A stretch of 14,930 bases of DNA from an uncultured Actinomycetes bacterium (GCA_903930195.1 CAIYXH010000024.1:1-14930); one strand, 5' to 3'. Shown: positions 6,190 to 13,148, counted from the stretch's first letter. The notes: generated from the letters alone by a model not told the origin. A program made the numbers and translations.

Positions 6190-6879
6190 CTATCCGGCGG
6201 CGGGCTCGGGCGAGCGGCCGACGCGGCGCAGGCGATGTGCGAGCGCGGGCAACGGCGGAGCGACCGCAACGAGCAGGCTCGCGAGCCCGCCGAAGAGGAG
6301 CAGCTGCGCGATGGCCGCGAGCGGCAGAGGCTGGGCGCTTGACCCGACCTGGGTCCACCGGCTCCAGGTGTTCAACGCCGTCTCGATCGGCCACGAGTAG
6401 AAGCCGTCGAGGCAGAGCGCGCCGAGCAACCCGGCGAGCGTGAGCCAGGCCGCCACGATCCGTGCCTCGACGAGGCGCACGAGAAGCGGCACGGTCAGGA
6501 GGCAGAAGCAGAGCCGGTAGTCGAAGCTTCGGGCGATTGCGTAGGCCCCGACGTAGACGCAGGCGCCGGCAGCGAAGAGGTCGAGCTCGCGGGTCGTCCC
6601 CGGGACCGTCGCGATACCCGTCCGCAGGCCGCCGCCGACCCGCCAGGCGACGAGCGCGACCGCGGCGACGAGCACGAGCTGCCAGGCGAGGATTCCGTGC
6701 CGACCCCCGCCGGTCAGCGCACCGAGCCACTCGGCGACGCGACGGAGGCCAAAGGAGTACTTGTCCTCCTGCGGGAGCGCGGTCAGCTCGGCGTGGATCT
6801 GGCTGTGCAGCGCCGCGATGTAGACGACGGTTGCGCCGACGACGACGCCTGCCCCCGGTGAGCGCCCGCCGCGTTCCAT
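6190..6879 (-). CDS. GT87-like membrane protein, C-terminal part (frameshifted)
   Basis: This is the downstream half of a polytopic membrane protein whose upstream half is in another frame at 6783-7460. It begins at ATG 6879 inside the loop of a hairpin. Hydrophobic segments lie near residues 11-25, 62-80, 100-117, 120-135, 140-155 and 185-205. The motif SFDYRLCFCLLTVPLL resembles the late transmembrane region of actinobacterial DUF2029/GT87 mannosyltransferase-like proteins. TALPQEDKYSFGLRRVAEWL is typical of the external loop before it. It is unlikely to be a separate functional protein. It ends 12 nt before tRNA-Ser. Either the sequence has an indel error or the gene is broken. Confidence 0.6.
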   Translation of the reverse strand: MERGGRSPGAGVVVGATVVYIAALHSQIHAELTALPQEDKYSFGLRRVAEWLGALTGGGRHGILAWQLVLVAAVALVAWRVGGGLRTGIATVPGTTRELDLFAAGACVYVGAYAIARSFDYRLCFCLLTVPLLVRLVEARIVAAWLTLAGLLGALCLDGFYSWPIETALNTWSRWTQVGSSAQPLPLAAIAQLLLFGGLASLLVAVAPPLPALAHRLRRVGRSPEPAAG

Positions 6880-7460
6880 CGCGGGCGCTCACCGGCCGCG
6901 AAGACCGGGAAGAGCTTGAGCAGCGCGGCGAGCAGCACGAGCGCTTCGGCAGCGGCCCTCCCCCAACGGCTCCGGCGGACGAGAACGACCGCGAGGACGA
7001 CGAGCGCGAAGAGGGTCAGGTCGACGTTCCCGCGCTCGACGCCGAGCATCACCGCCGGCGAGCAGACGCAGATCGCGTAGACGAGGCCCGTCCAGAGGCT
7101 CGCCCGCGCGGGCAGCGCCACCAGCACCGCCGCCGCAAAGACGACGACGATGCCGACGCCGATCCAGTTCGTATCGCCGAGCCCCAGGCCGAGGTGATCC
7201 GGCAGCAGCCAGAGCCGGGGATAGTTCGTCGGGCGGCGGAAGGGGTCGCACGGGTTCGACGGGAGCACCGCGATGCCCTTGCGGGCGCAATCCCAGGCGG
7301 AGGTGACGCTCTGCAGGTCGGCGAACCAGCGGTCGAGCTGCGGCACGCCCGCCTTCGCCCACTCCGCGTGGCCGCCCTGCTGCTCGAGCGCACCGAAGTA
7401 CGCGGCGACGATCGCCGAGGCGAGGATCCGGGCCCGCTGCGCCGCGAGGAACGCGCGCAC
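6783..7460 (-). CDS. GT87-like membrane protein, N-terminal part (frameshifted)
   Basis: GTG 7460 lies 3 nt after the serS stop, so the gene belongs to the serS operon. The protein has a first membrane helix (residues about 10-25), an external loop with DLQSVTSAWDCARKG and PSNPCDPFRRPTNYPRLWLL, then helices near 100-118, 122-140 and 148-165. The conserved ERGNVDLTLFALVVLA and the LLKLFPVFA motif are hallmarks of GT87/DUF2029 polyprenyl-phosphate-sugar glycosyltransferases of the membrane. After residue about 190 (near 6890) the sequence becomes low-complexity Ser/Arg, because the frame is lost in a 15-bp hairpin. The true continuation is the frame at 6190-6879, giving a combined length of about 420 residues, normal for the family. 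Confidence 0.7.
   Translation of the reverse strand: MRAFLAAQRARILASAIVAAYFGALEQQGGHAEWAKAGVPQLDRWFADLQSVTSAWDCARKGIAVLPSNPCDPFRRPTNYPRLWLLPDHLGLGLGDTNWIGVGIVVVFAAAVLVALPARASLWTGLVYAICVCSPAVMLGVERGNVDLTLFALVVLAVVLVRRSRWGRAAAEALVLLAALLKLFPVFAAGERPRWNAAGAHRGQASSSAQPSSTSRRCTARSTPS
6855..6895. repeat. 15-bp perfect inverted repeat at the frameshift
   Basis: Bases 6855-6869 pair perfectly with 6881-6895 around an 11-nt loop (6870-6880). The reading frame of the GT87-like gene changes within or next to this structure. On the coding strand the frame used downstream has a TGA in the first arm, so the change must occur after that point. Confidence 0.7.
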
Positions 7461-7463
7461 GGC

Positions 7464-8663
7464 CTACCGCTCGACGCGGGCGGGAGCGCCGAACCGGTGG
7501 AGCACGTCGGGCACGTCGCCTCCGAAGTTCTCGAGGAGCGCGAGGAGCCAGCGGTCGGTCACGGCAGTCCCGTTGACCGTGTGCGGCGTCTCGAGCGCCT
7601 TCTCGTCGGCGCGGTAGCGAATGCCGAGCCGACGAGCCTGGAAGTCGGTCGTGTTCGAGGTCGAGGTGATCTCGCGGTAGCGCCCCTGCGACGGGAACCA
7701 CGCCTCGATGTCGTACTTCTTCGACGCCGGATCGCCCAGATCGCCGGCGGCCACGTTGACCACGCGGTAGGGCAGCCCGAGCGCCTGCACGAGCTCCTCC
7801 TCGATCGCCAGGATCCGTTCGTGCTCCTCGCCCGAGCGGGCCGGCTCGCAGTAGACGAAGAGCTCGACCTTGTTGAACTGATGGACGCGGAACATCCCGC
7901 GCGTGTCCTTGCCCGCCGCGCCCGACTCGCGCCGGAAGCAGGTCGAGAACGCCGCGTAGCGCAGGGGCAGCTCCTCGAGGATCTCGGTCATGTGCAGACC
8001 GGCGAGGGCCACCTCGGACGTGCCCGTCAGGTAGAGGTCGTCGGCCTCGAGCGCGTAGATGTTCGAGCGGTCAGTCGGGAAGAACCCGGTGCCGATCATC
8101 GCCTCCTCGCGCACGAGCACGGGCGGCAGCAGCGGCACGTGGTCGTGCTGGATCGCCCGGTCGAGCGCGAACTGGTAGAGCGCCATTGCCACCCGGGCGG
8201 TGTCGCCGGCGAGGTAGCCGAAGCGCGCACCGGAGAGCCGCGCCGCCCGCTCCTGCTCGAAGTTGCCGACCTCGGTGTGCTCGGGGCCGTCGGGCTTCGG
8301 GTCGCCCCAGACACGAATCTCTTCGGCGTCCTCGTCCTTGTCGCCGTCGGGCGAGGAGGGATCGGCTGGGTTCGGGACGCTGGTCAGCAGCGAGTCGCGC
8401 GTCGCTGCCGCCTCGGCCAGCTCGGCGTCGGCCGTGGCAAGCTCGGTCTTGACTCCGGCCAGCTCCACGAGCTGCTCCGGCGTCGGCTTGCCCTTCAGCT
8501 TCAGGCGGCCGCGCAGCTCGTCGACACGTGGAACGAGGCCGCGCCAGCGCTCGTCGGCGACGAGCAGCGCATCGAAGCGCTCACCGGCGGCGTCGCCTCC
8601 CTTGCGGACGATGCCCGCGCGGAAGCTCTCGGGTTGGGCGCGCGCTGCGCGGAGGTCGATCAC
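7464..8663 (-). CDS. serS: Seryl-tRNA synthetase
   Basis: This class II synthetase charges tRNA-Ser (and tRNA-Sec) with serine in the cytoplasm. Residues about 1-95 form the helical arm that contacts the long variable arm of tRNA-Ser. SVPNPA (95-100) marks the linker to the catalytic domain. TGTSE (213-217) binds serine and ATP. The motif 2 region is FRRESGAAGKDTRGMFRVHQ (243-262). REITSTSNTTDFQARR and the motif 3 region NGTAVTDRWLLALLEN follow. At 399 residues it is shorter than the usual 420-430: the arm is a few residues shorter and the C-terminus is trimmed. The GTG start overlaps the upstream HAD stop as GTGA, which indicates translational coupling. It lies in an operon that leads to a tRNA-Ser gene. 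Confidence 0.97.
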   Translation of the reverse strand: MIDLRAARAQPESFRAGIVRKGGDAAGERFDALLVADERWRGLVPRVDELRGRLKLKGKPTPEQLVELAGVKTELATADAELAEAAATRDSLLTSVPNPADPSSPDGDKDEDAEEIRVWGDPKPDGPEHTEVGNFEQERAARLSGARFGYLAGDTARVAMALYQFALDRAIQHDHVPLLPPVLVREEAMIGTGFFPTDRSNIYALEADDLYLTGTSEVALAGLHMTEILEELPLRYAAFSTCFRRESGAAGKDTRGMFRVHQFNKVELFVYCEPARSGEEHERILAIEEELVQALGLPYRVVNVAAGDLGDPASKKYDIEAWFPSQGRYREITSTSNTTDFQARRLGIRYRADEKALETPHTVNGTAVTDRWLLALLENFGGDVPDVLHRFGAPARVER

Positions 8664-9487
8664 GGCCTGGAGTCTAGAACTGCCTCGATCGCGCCTGCGA
8701 CGCTCTCGTCGGCGGCCGGGCCGCAGACCCAGTCGGCAACGGCCTTGACGCGGTCATGCGCGTTCTCGACGGCAACGCCGAAGCCCGCCCACTCGATCAG
8801 CTCGACGTCGTTCTCGCCGTCGCCGAACGCGACGATCTTGCTGCGCTCGATCCCGAGCCGCTCCGCGAGGAACTCGAGCCCGGAGGCCTTCGTCACCCCG
8901 GCTGTCGCGAACTCGAGGAAGTGCGGCAGCGACTGGGTGATGTAGAGCCGGTCGCCGAAGTGGGCCTTCATCTTCACCTCGAGCTCGTCGATGTCGTCCG
9001 GCTCGCCGACCGCAACGAGCTTTGTCGGCGGCACGTCGATCCACTCGAGCAGATCGCCCACCGGCGTGATCTGCAGATGCTGGAAGCCCGCGTAGGCGTC
9101 GGACCAGGGCGTCAGCTTCTCGACGTAGAGCTCGTCGCCGACGTAGACGTTCGGCATGTAGCCCTCGTCGCGCAGCGCGACGACGATGTCCTTCGCGTCG
9201 GCGATCGAGAGCGGATCGTGCCGGAGCCACGTCCCGTCGGCGTCGACGACGACCGCGCCCTGGTAACAGACGCGCGGCTCGCGGAACGCGAGCGGCTCGA
9301 GCACGTGGTCGAGCGACTGCACCATCCGCCCGGTCACGACGAGCACCGGCAGCGCCTCGGCATGCGCCCGCTCCAACACCGCCTGCGTCCGCGGGCGCAG
9401 TGCGCCGTCCTGCCAGATCAGGGTGTGGTCGAGATCGGTCGCGATCGCCTGCGCGTCGCGGGGGAAGCCGTCCGGGAGCCGGGTCAG
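8660..9487 (-). CDS. HAD-superfamily phosphatase, Cof/IIB type
   Basis: This is a cytosolic Mg-dependent phosphatase for small phosphorylated metabolites; the exact substrate cannot be read. Motif I is DLDHTL (D18 and D20 from the proposed start), motif II is VVTGR, and motif IV is FGDGENDVELIEWAGFGVAV. A type C2B cap lies between motifs II and IV, giving the usual length of about 275 residues. No ATG, GTG or TTG lies close before motif I. The frame is open far upstream, but that sequence is the cytochrome c gene read in another frame. The best start is CTG 9487, which overlaps the cytochrome stop as CTGA and matches the GTGA overlap between this gene and serS. Downstream GTG or ATG codons would remove motif I. 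Function is confident; the CTG start is inferred. Confidence 0.88.
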   Translation of the reverse strand: MTRLPDGFPRDAQAIATDLDHTLIWQDGALRPRTQAVLERAHAEALPVLVVTGRMVQSLDHVLEPLAFREPRVCYQGAVVVDADGTWLRHDPLSIADAKDIVVALRDEGYMPNVYVGDELYVEKLTPWSDAYAGFQHLQITPVGDLLEWIDVPPTKLVAVGEPDDIDELEVKMKAHFGDRLYITQSLPHFLEFATAGVTKASGLEFLAERLGIERSKIVAFGDGENDVELIEWAGFGVAVENAHDRVKAVADWVCGPAADESVAGAIEAVLDSRP

Positions 9488-9885
9488 GAGCCGGAGGTCG
9501 CCTTGACGACGTACGCGGCCACGTCGGCGATCTCCTTGGTGCTCAATGTCGCCTTGAACGACGGCATCGCACCCTGGCCGTTCACGACCCGGTCGACGAC
9601 GAGCCCGAGGGCGGGCTTCGCCTGGTCGAGGTTCGGGCCGACCGTCCCCTTGGCACCGGCGTCGGCGAGCGTGTGGCAGGCCGAGCAGCCGTGCGCCAGG
9701 AACACGCTCTTTCCGGCAGTCGCGTCGCCGCCCATGTACTGCGCGGGCACCGTGGGCGTCTTCACCGTGACGATCTTCCCGCTCGGTGTCGGCGAGACGA
9801 TCTTGCCGCCCGGCTTCGACTCGGAGCAGCCCGCAGCGAGCAGTCCGAGCACGACGAGCAGGCCGATCGGGGCGAGGCGGCGCAC
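9484..9885 (-). CDS. Monoheme cytochrome c lipoprotein
   Basis: A 133-residue small class I cytochrome c. The lipoprotein signal ends in LAAGC (Cys20 is lipidated), followed by a flexible Pro/Thr/Lys linker. The heme-binding motif is CSACH (67-71), and the likely axial Met107 is in GAMPSF. It should act on the outer face of the membrane as an electron carrier or as a subunit associated with a respiratory complex. It is the first gene of an operon with the HAD phosphatase and serS, an unusual combination. GTG 9885 has no Shine-Dalgarno but has TACACT 6 nt upstream, so the mRNA is probably leaderless. It is divergent from htpX, with 83 bp between the two. Confidence 0.92.
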   Translation of the reverse strand: MRRLAPIGLLVVLGLLAAGCSESKPGGKIVSPTPSGKIVTVKTPTVPAQYMGGDATAGKSVFLAHGCSACHTLADAGAKGTVGPNLDQAKPALGLVVDRVVNGQGAMPSFKATLSTKEIADVAAYVVKATSGS

Positions 9886-9891
9886 GGGGCG

Positions 9892-9897
9892 AGTGTA
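9892..9897 (-). promoter_or_regulatory. -10 element of a leaderless cytochrome c transcript
   Basis: TACACT ends 6 nt before the GTG start at 9885, so transcription would begin at or next to the first base of the start codon. There is no Shine-Dalgarno and no convincing -35. Confidence 0.5.
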
Positions 9898-9955
9898 TCC
9901 ATCCGGCAGCTGCGGGTCCCCTGTGACCCGTCGCGGGTACGGGTGGTCGCCGGGG

Positions 9956-9961
9956 TACGCT
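9956..9961 (+). promoter_or_regulatory. -10 element of a leaderless htpX transcript
   Basis: TACGCT is followed by 7 nt and the ATG of htpX at 9969, with no ribosome binding site between them. This fits leaderless initiation. No clear -35 is present. Confidence 0.5.
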
Positions 9962-9968
9962 TCGTTCC

Positions 9969-10892
9969 ATGAAACGGCGCAACTACGGACGCAACGCGGG
10001 GCTCACCTTGCGGATGCTCCTCACCGGCGGCCTCCTCGGCCTCCTCTACGTCATCTTCGCGGTGGTCCTGTTCAACGTGTTGAACGTCGGCCTGACGCCG
10101 ATGCTCGTGATCGTCGTGATCATCGCCTTCGTCCAGTACTACACCTCGGACAAGCTCGCCCTCGCCGCCTCGGGCGCGAAGGTCGTGAGCCGCGAGCAGG
10201 CGCCTGAGCTGCATGCGATGGTCGAGCGGCTCTGCGCGATGGCCGACCTGCCGAAGCCGCGCGTGGCGCTCATGGACACGCCCGTCCCGAACGCGTTCGC
10301 CACCGGCCGCTCGCCGAAGCACGCCGCGGTCTGTGTCACGACCGGCCTCTGGGAGCGCCTCGAGCCGAAGGAGGTCGAGGCCGTCCTCGCCCACGAGCTC
10401 TCGCACGTGGCGAACCGCGACGTCCTCGTGATGACGCTCGCGAGCTTCTTCGCGATGCTCGCCGCGATGCTGACCCGCTTCGGCCTCTACGCCGGCATGT
10501 TCGGCGGCGGGTACGGCGGCAACAACCGCAACAACAACAACGGCCCGCCGGTCTGGCTGATCGTCCTCTTCGTCTCGATGGCGGTCTACGCGATCAGCTT
10601 CGTCCTGATCCGGACGCTCTCGCGTTACCGCGAGTACGCGGCCGATCGCGGCTCGGCGCTGATCACGGGCGCGCCCGAGAACCTGATGAGCGCGCTGCAG
10701 AAGATCTCGTCGCAGATCACGATGATCCCGAATCGTGACCTGCGCGAGGTGCAGGGGATGAACGCCTTCTTCATCATCCCGGCCGGGGCCAAGTCGGTCG
10801 CTTCCGAGCTGTTCATGGATCACCCGCCGATCGAGAAGCGCCTTGCGGCGCTCGCCGAGATCGCGCGGGAGATGGGCCGCTCGGTCGCCTAG
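9969..10892 (+). CDS. htpX: Zinc metalloprotease HtpX
   Basis: This is a membrane-embedded M48 protease that degrades misfolded membrane proteins during envelope stress. Two N-terminal helices (about 13-36 and 42-58) are followed by the catalytic domain with HELSH (H142, E143, H146). The third zinc ligand is probably E222 in YREYAADRGSA. Two more hydrophobic helices lie at about 153-176 and 195-216. An unusual Gly/Asn-rich stretch (GGGYGGNNRNNNNG, 179-192) lies between those two helices. Length 307 is normal for the family. The ATG start has a TACGCT hexamer 7 nt upstream and no Shine-Dalgarno. The gene is followed 42 nt later by pspAB in the same direction, so protease and Psp proteins form one stress locus. 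Confidence 0.96.
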   Translation: MKRRNYGRNAGLTLRMLLTGGLLGLLYVIFAVVLFNVLNVGLTPMLVIVVIIAFVQYYTSDKLALAASGAKVVSREQAPELHAMVERLCAMADLPKPRVALMDTPVPNAFATGRSPKHAAVCVTTGLWERLEPKEVEAVLAHELSHVANRDVLVMTLASFFAMLAAMLTRFGLYAGMFGGGYGGNNRNNNNGPPVWLIVLFVSMAVYAISFVLIRTLSRYREYAADRGSALITGAPENLMSALQKISSQITMIPNRDLREVQGMNAFFIIPAGAKSVASELFMDHPPIEKRLAALAEIAREMGRSVA

Positions 10893-10921
10893 ACGTTCGG
10901 GTAGCACGCCTCCGGGCGAGC

Positions 10922-10927
10922 TACGGT
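10922..10927 (+). promoter_or_regulatory. -10 element of a leaderless pspAB transcript
   Basis: TACGGT is followed by 7 nt and the ATG of pspAB at 10935, with no Shine-Dalgarno. This suggests that pspAB has its own promoter in addition to any read-through from htpX. Confidence 0.45.
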
Positions 10928-10934
10928 TCGCCGC

Positions 10935-11504
10935 ATGGGTGTACGCGACGTTCTCTTCGGCCGGAAGAAGCTCTCCGAGCCACAGGCCGACCGGCTGTTC
11001 GCCCTCGCAACGGCGGCGGTCACGCTCGAGACCGACCTTCGGCTCACCACGGCAGGGAAGGCGGCGATCACCTTCAAGCCACTGTCCTCCGGGGACTTCA
11101 CTCGGGTCGACAACGACACCGACACGCTCGTCCGCGCGGCTGCGCAATCGGCAGGCGGCACGGTCGACCGCACGACGGACAGCTTCGGCTACGAGTGGGT
11201 CTCGATCTCCGATCCCGACCTCGAGGATCAGGTCACTGCCGTCCACGCCGTCGCCTCCGAGCTCACGGCGCAGGGCTTCGGCGCACAGCTGCTCGCGGCA
11301 GCATTCGCGTTCACCGGTGGCGCACAGCCGGTGTACTGGATCTACGGCTTCAAGCGCGGTACGTTCTGGCCGTTCATCCCCACGGGAGACGGCCAGAACC
11401 GTGACAATGCAACCGAGCTCGAGCTCAAGGCGAAGCTTGAAAAAGAACTGCCGGTCGAGCAGGATCTCACTCGCTGGTTGGGACTCTTCGATGCACCCAT
11501 CTGA
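10935..11504 (+). CDS. pspAB: PspA-associated protein PspAB
   Basis: A 189-residue soluble protein. The N-terminus MGVRDVLFGRKKL followed by DRLFALATAAVTLET is characteristic of the PspAB family found with PspA in actinobacteria and archaea. YEWVSISDPDLEDQVTAVHA in the middle and GGAQPVYWIYGFKRGTFWPF near the C-terminus also fit. The biochemical role is unknown; a part in the phage-shock membrane-stress response is inferred from genomic association. Here it lies between htpX and an FW-domain gene and close to pspA on the opposite strand. There are no signal peptide or membrane segments. The start is supported by the upstream TACGGT and by the family N-terminus. Confidence 0.85.
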   Translation: MGVRDVLFGRKKLSEPQADRLFALATAAVTLETDLRLTTAGKAAITFKPLSSGDFTRVDNDTDTLVRAAAQSAGGTVDRTTDSFGYEWVSISDPDLEDQVTAVHAVASELTAQGFGAQLLAAAFAFTGGAQPVYWIYGFKRGTFWPFIPTGDGQNRDNATELELKAKLEKELPVEQDLTRWLGLFDAPI

Positions 11505-11576
11505 CCTCCACCACACGACCAACGGCATGCGGCGCCTGCGGACAGCCGAGGCTCACACCTCGCGTCCCACGCCGCC

Positions 11577-12311
11577 TTGACCGAGACCTCAGCTCCCGAA
11601 CCCCGGGCGGACACGCCTCGCCCGAAGACGATCCTCCTGCCGACCGGCGACGCGGCTATTCGCGCGTTCGTGGCACAGGAGTCGCCGATCCCGGTCGACG
11701 TCGTCACGAATCCGACGACGCCGCTCGGCCCCTCCGACCTCGCGATCCTCGTCGTCGAGAACGTCGACCCGGCGCTCCGTGCAGCCGCGACGCGCGTGCT
11801 CACCGACGGCGTCGCCTACGTGGTGCTCGTCCGCCGCGACGTCTGGAGCGGCGCGAACGAGGCGGTGCACAAGCTCCTCGACGAGGTGCAGCAGGATCCG
11901 CGGCGCAAGCTGATCCGCTTCTGGCGTGACCGGGACGAGCTCGAGCAGGCGCTGCGTGACGAGGTCTTCACGCTCGACGACGCCGCGCTCGTCGAACAGT
12001 CGGTCCGCGACGGCTCCTTCACGAAGGTCGGCACGGCGGTCGAGCAGACGTGGGAGCTCGAGAACACCGGCTTCCAGGACTGGGAGGGTCGCTCGCTGAA
12101 GGAGCTCGCGAGCGAGAACCTCCTGCCCGACACGCCGCTTGTCGAGATCCCGACGACCCGGCCGGGCGAGCGCGTCCGCCTGACCGTGCGCTTCACCGCG
12201 CCGGAGGAGCCGTGCAGCTGCCGTTCCGTCTGGCAGATGGTCGGCCCGGACGGCCGGCTCTCGTTCCCCTGGGCACCCGGCATCTGGTGCCAGGTGCTGG
12301 CCGTCTACTGA
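11577..12311 (+). CDS. Rossmann-like plus NBR1-type FW (Ig-like) domain protein
   Basis: This 244-residue cytosolic protein has a C-terminal half, residues about 145-244, resembling the FW (four-tryptophan, NBR1 Ig-like) domain: FTKVGTAVEQTWELENTG, DWEG, then TRPGERVRLTVRFTAPEEPC, SVWQMVGPDGRLSF and the end CQVLAVY. Key tryptophans are W159, W169, W219 and W237. Residues about 17-130 alternate strands and helices (KTILLPTG, LAILVVE, VAYVVLVRR, RKLIRFWRDRDELEQAL). They look like a small Rossmann/DUF4062- or TIR-like fold, which is inference only. TTG 11577 is the only start that keeps this length; it overlaps the stop of a 17-codon frame (11527-11580) as TTGA. The gap to pspAB is 72 nt, so the two are probably co-transcribed. 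The 3' end overlaps the end of pspA by 7 nt on the other strand. An FW domain in a Psp locus suggests a ligand-binding adaptor. Confidence 0.75.
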   Translation: MTETSAPEPRADTPRPKTILLPTGDAAIRAFVAQESPIPVDVVTNPTTPLGPSDLAILVVENVDPALRAAATRVLTDGVAYVVLVRRDVWSGANEAVHKLLDEVQQDPRRKLIRFWRDRDELEQALRDEVFTLDDAALVEQSVRDGSFTKVGTAVEQTWELENTGFQDWEGRSLKELASENLLPDTPLVEIPTTRPGERVRLTVRFTAPEEPCSCRSVWQMVGPDGRLSFPWAPGIWCQVLAVY

Positions 12312-13105
12312 GTCTCTTCGGCGGCCGGCTCGGCAGCCGGCTCTTCGACCGGTGAAGCCTCGGCGTCGCTCGCGGCCGGGATCGCCTGCGGTGCGTCGCC
12401 TCCGGTGCCGAGCTCGGCCTTGATCTTTGCGAGCTCGTCGTCGACCTGGCCGCTCTGCGAGATCTCCTTGAGCTGACGGTCGATGTCGTCGCCACCGGTC
12501 GAGGTGAGGTCGTCGAGCGTTCCGGCGGCCGTGAGCTCGTCGACGGCGGCGGCGCGGGCCTGCATCTGCTCGGTCTTGTCCTTCGCGCGCTGCACCGCGA
12601 GGCCGACGTCGGCCATGTTGTCGCCGATGCCGGTGACGGCCTCGCCGATCTTGACCTGCGCCTCGGCGGCGGAGTACTGGGCCTTGATGACTTCCTTCTG
12701 GGTACGGAACGACTCGACCTTGGCCGAGAGCGTCTTCTCGCCCTCCTGAAGCTTCGCCTGCTGCGCCTCGAGCTGCTGGCCCTGGGTCATGATCCCGTCG
12801 AGCTGGCCCTGGATCGCCGCCTTGCGGGTGAGCGCCTCACGGGCGAGATCCTCGCGATTCGCCTTGAGCGCGTCGCGCGCCTGCCCGTCGAGCTTGTCGA
12901 CCTGCTGCTGCATCGAGGTGTACTGCATCTCGAGCCGCTTCTTGGCGGTCGCGACGTCGGCGATCCCGCGCTTGACGTTCTGGAGCTGGCGCAGCTGCTC
13001 CTCGTAGGAGTAGTCGAGCGTCTCGGACGGATTCTCGGCCTTGTTCAGCAGGCGCGAGTACTTCGCCTTGAGAATCGTCGTCGTCCGTCCCATCAAGCCT
13101 GGCAT
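12305..13105 (-). CDS. pspA: Phage shock protein A (PspA/IM30/Vipp1 family)
   Basis: This is a peripheral membrane protein that forms ESCRT-III-like assemblies and protects the membrane during stress. The 266-residue sequence starts with the family pattern (MGRTTTILKAKYSRLLNKAE, then NPSETLDYSYEEQLRQLQ). It continues as long coiled-coil helices to about residue 190. It ends in an acidic, Ala/Pro/Glu-rich tail (about 225-266) longer than in classical PspA. ATG 13105 has AGGAG about 5 nt upstream, so unlike its neighbours this gene has a normal leader. A TAGGCT hexamer at 13143-13138 is a candidate -10. It is convergent with the FW-domain gene (7-bp overlap of coding ends) and divergent from the MBL-fold gene. 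Confidence 0.96.
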   Translation of the reverse strand: MPGLMGRTTTILKAKYSRLLNKAENPSETLDYSYEEQLRQLQNVKRGIADVATAKKRLEMQYTSMQQQVDKLDGQARDALKANREDLAREALTRKAAIQGQLDGIMTQGQQLEAQQAKLQEGEKTLSAKVESFRTQKEVIKAQYSAAEAQVKIGEAVTGIGDNMADVGLAVQRAKDKTEQMQARAAAVDELTAAGTLDDLTSTGGDDIDRQLKEISQSGQVDDELAKIKAELGTGGDAPQAIPAASDAEASPVEEPAAEPAAEETQ

Positions 13106-13136
13106 GTCGCTCCTGTCGTCGTGCGGAAAGGTTCTT

Positions 13137-13143
13137 TAGCCTA
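13137..13143. promoter_or_regulatory. Symmetric bidirectional -10 between pspA and the MBL gene
   Basis: The 7-mer TAGCCTA reads TAGCCT rightward (13137-13142), 6 nt before the GTG of the MBL-fold gene, and TAGGCT leftward (13143-13138), about 33 nt before the pspA ATG. The whole intergenic gap is 43 bp, so both genes probably start from overlapping divergent promoters, leaderless to the right and with a Shine-Dalgarno leader to the left. Confidence 0.5.
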
Positions 13144-13148
13144 CACCC

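Noticed and set aside
6462..8945. An 827-codon plus-strand frame
   Set aside because: It is antisense to the GT87-like gene and serS. The product is Arg/Glu/Asp-rich without any domain, and the opposite strand carries unmistakable SerRS motifs.
9488..9982. A long N-terminal extension of the HAD phosphatase
   Set aside because: The frame is open up to 9982, but this portion is the cytochrome c gene in another frame and looks like Arg-rich noise.
8756..10207. A 483-codon plus-strand frame over the HAD and cytochrome genes
   Set aside because: It is antisense to two genes with clear catalytic or heme motifs, and the translation shows no domain.
9762..11528. A 588-codon minus-strand frame across htpX and pspAB
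   Set aside because: It is an open frame caused by high GC, rich in Arg, Glu, Asp and His and without motifs, while HtpX and PspAB on + have conserved motifs throughout.
11527..11580. A 17-codon leader peptide before the FW-domain gene (stop overlaps the TTG start as TTGA)
   Set aside because: The overlap echoes other couplings here, but there is no ribosome site or leaderless hexamer before its ATG and nothing in the peptide suggests regulation.
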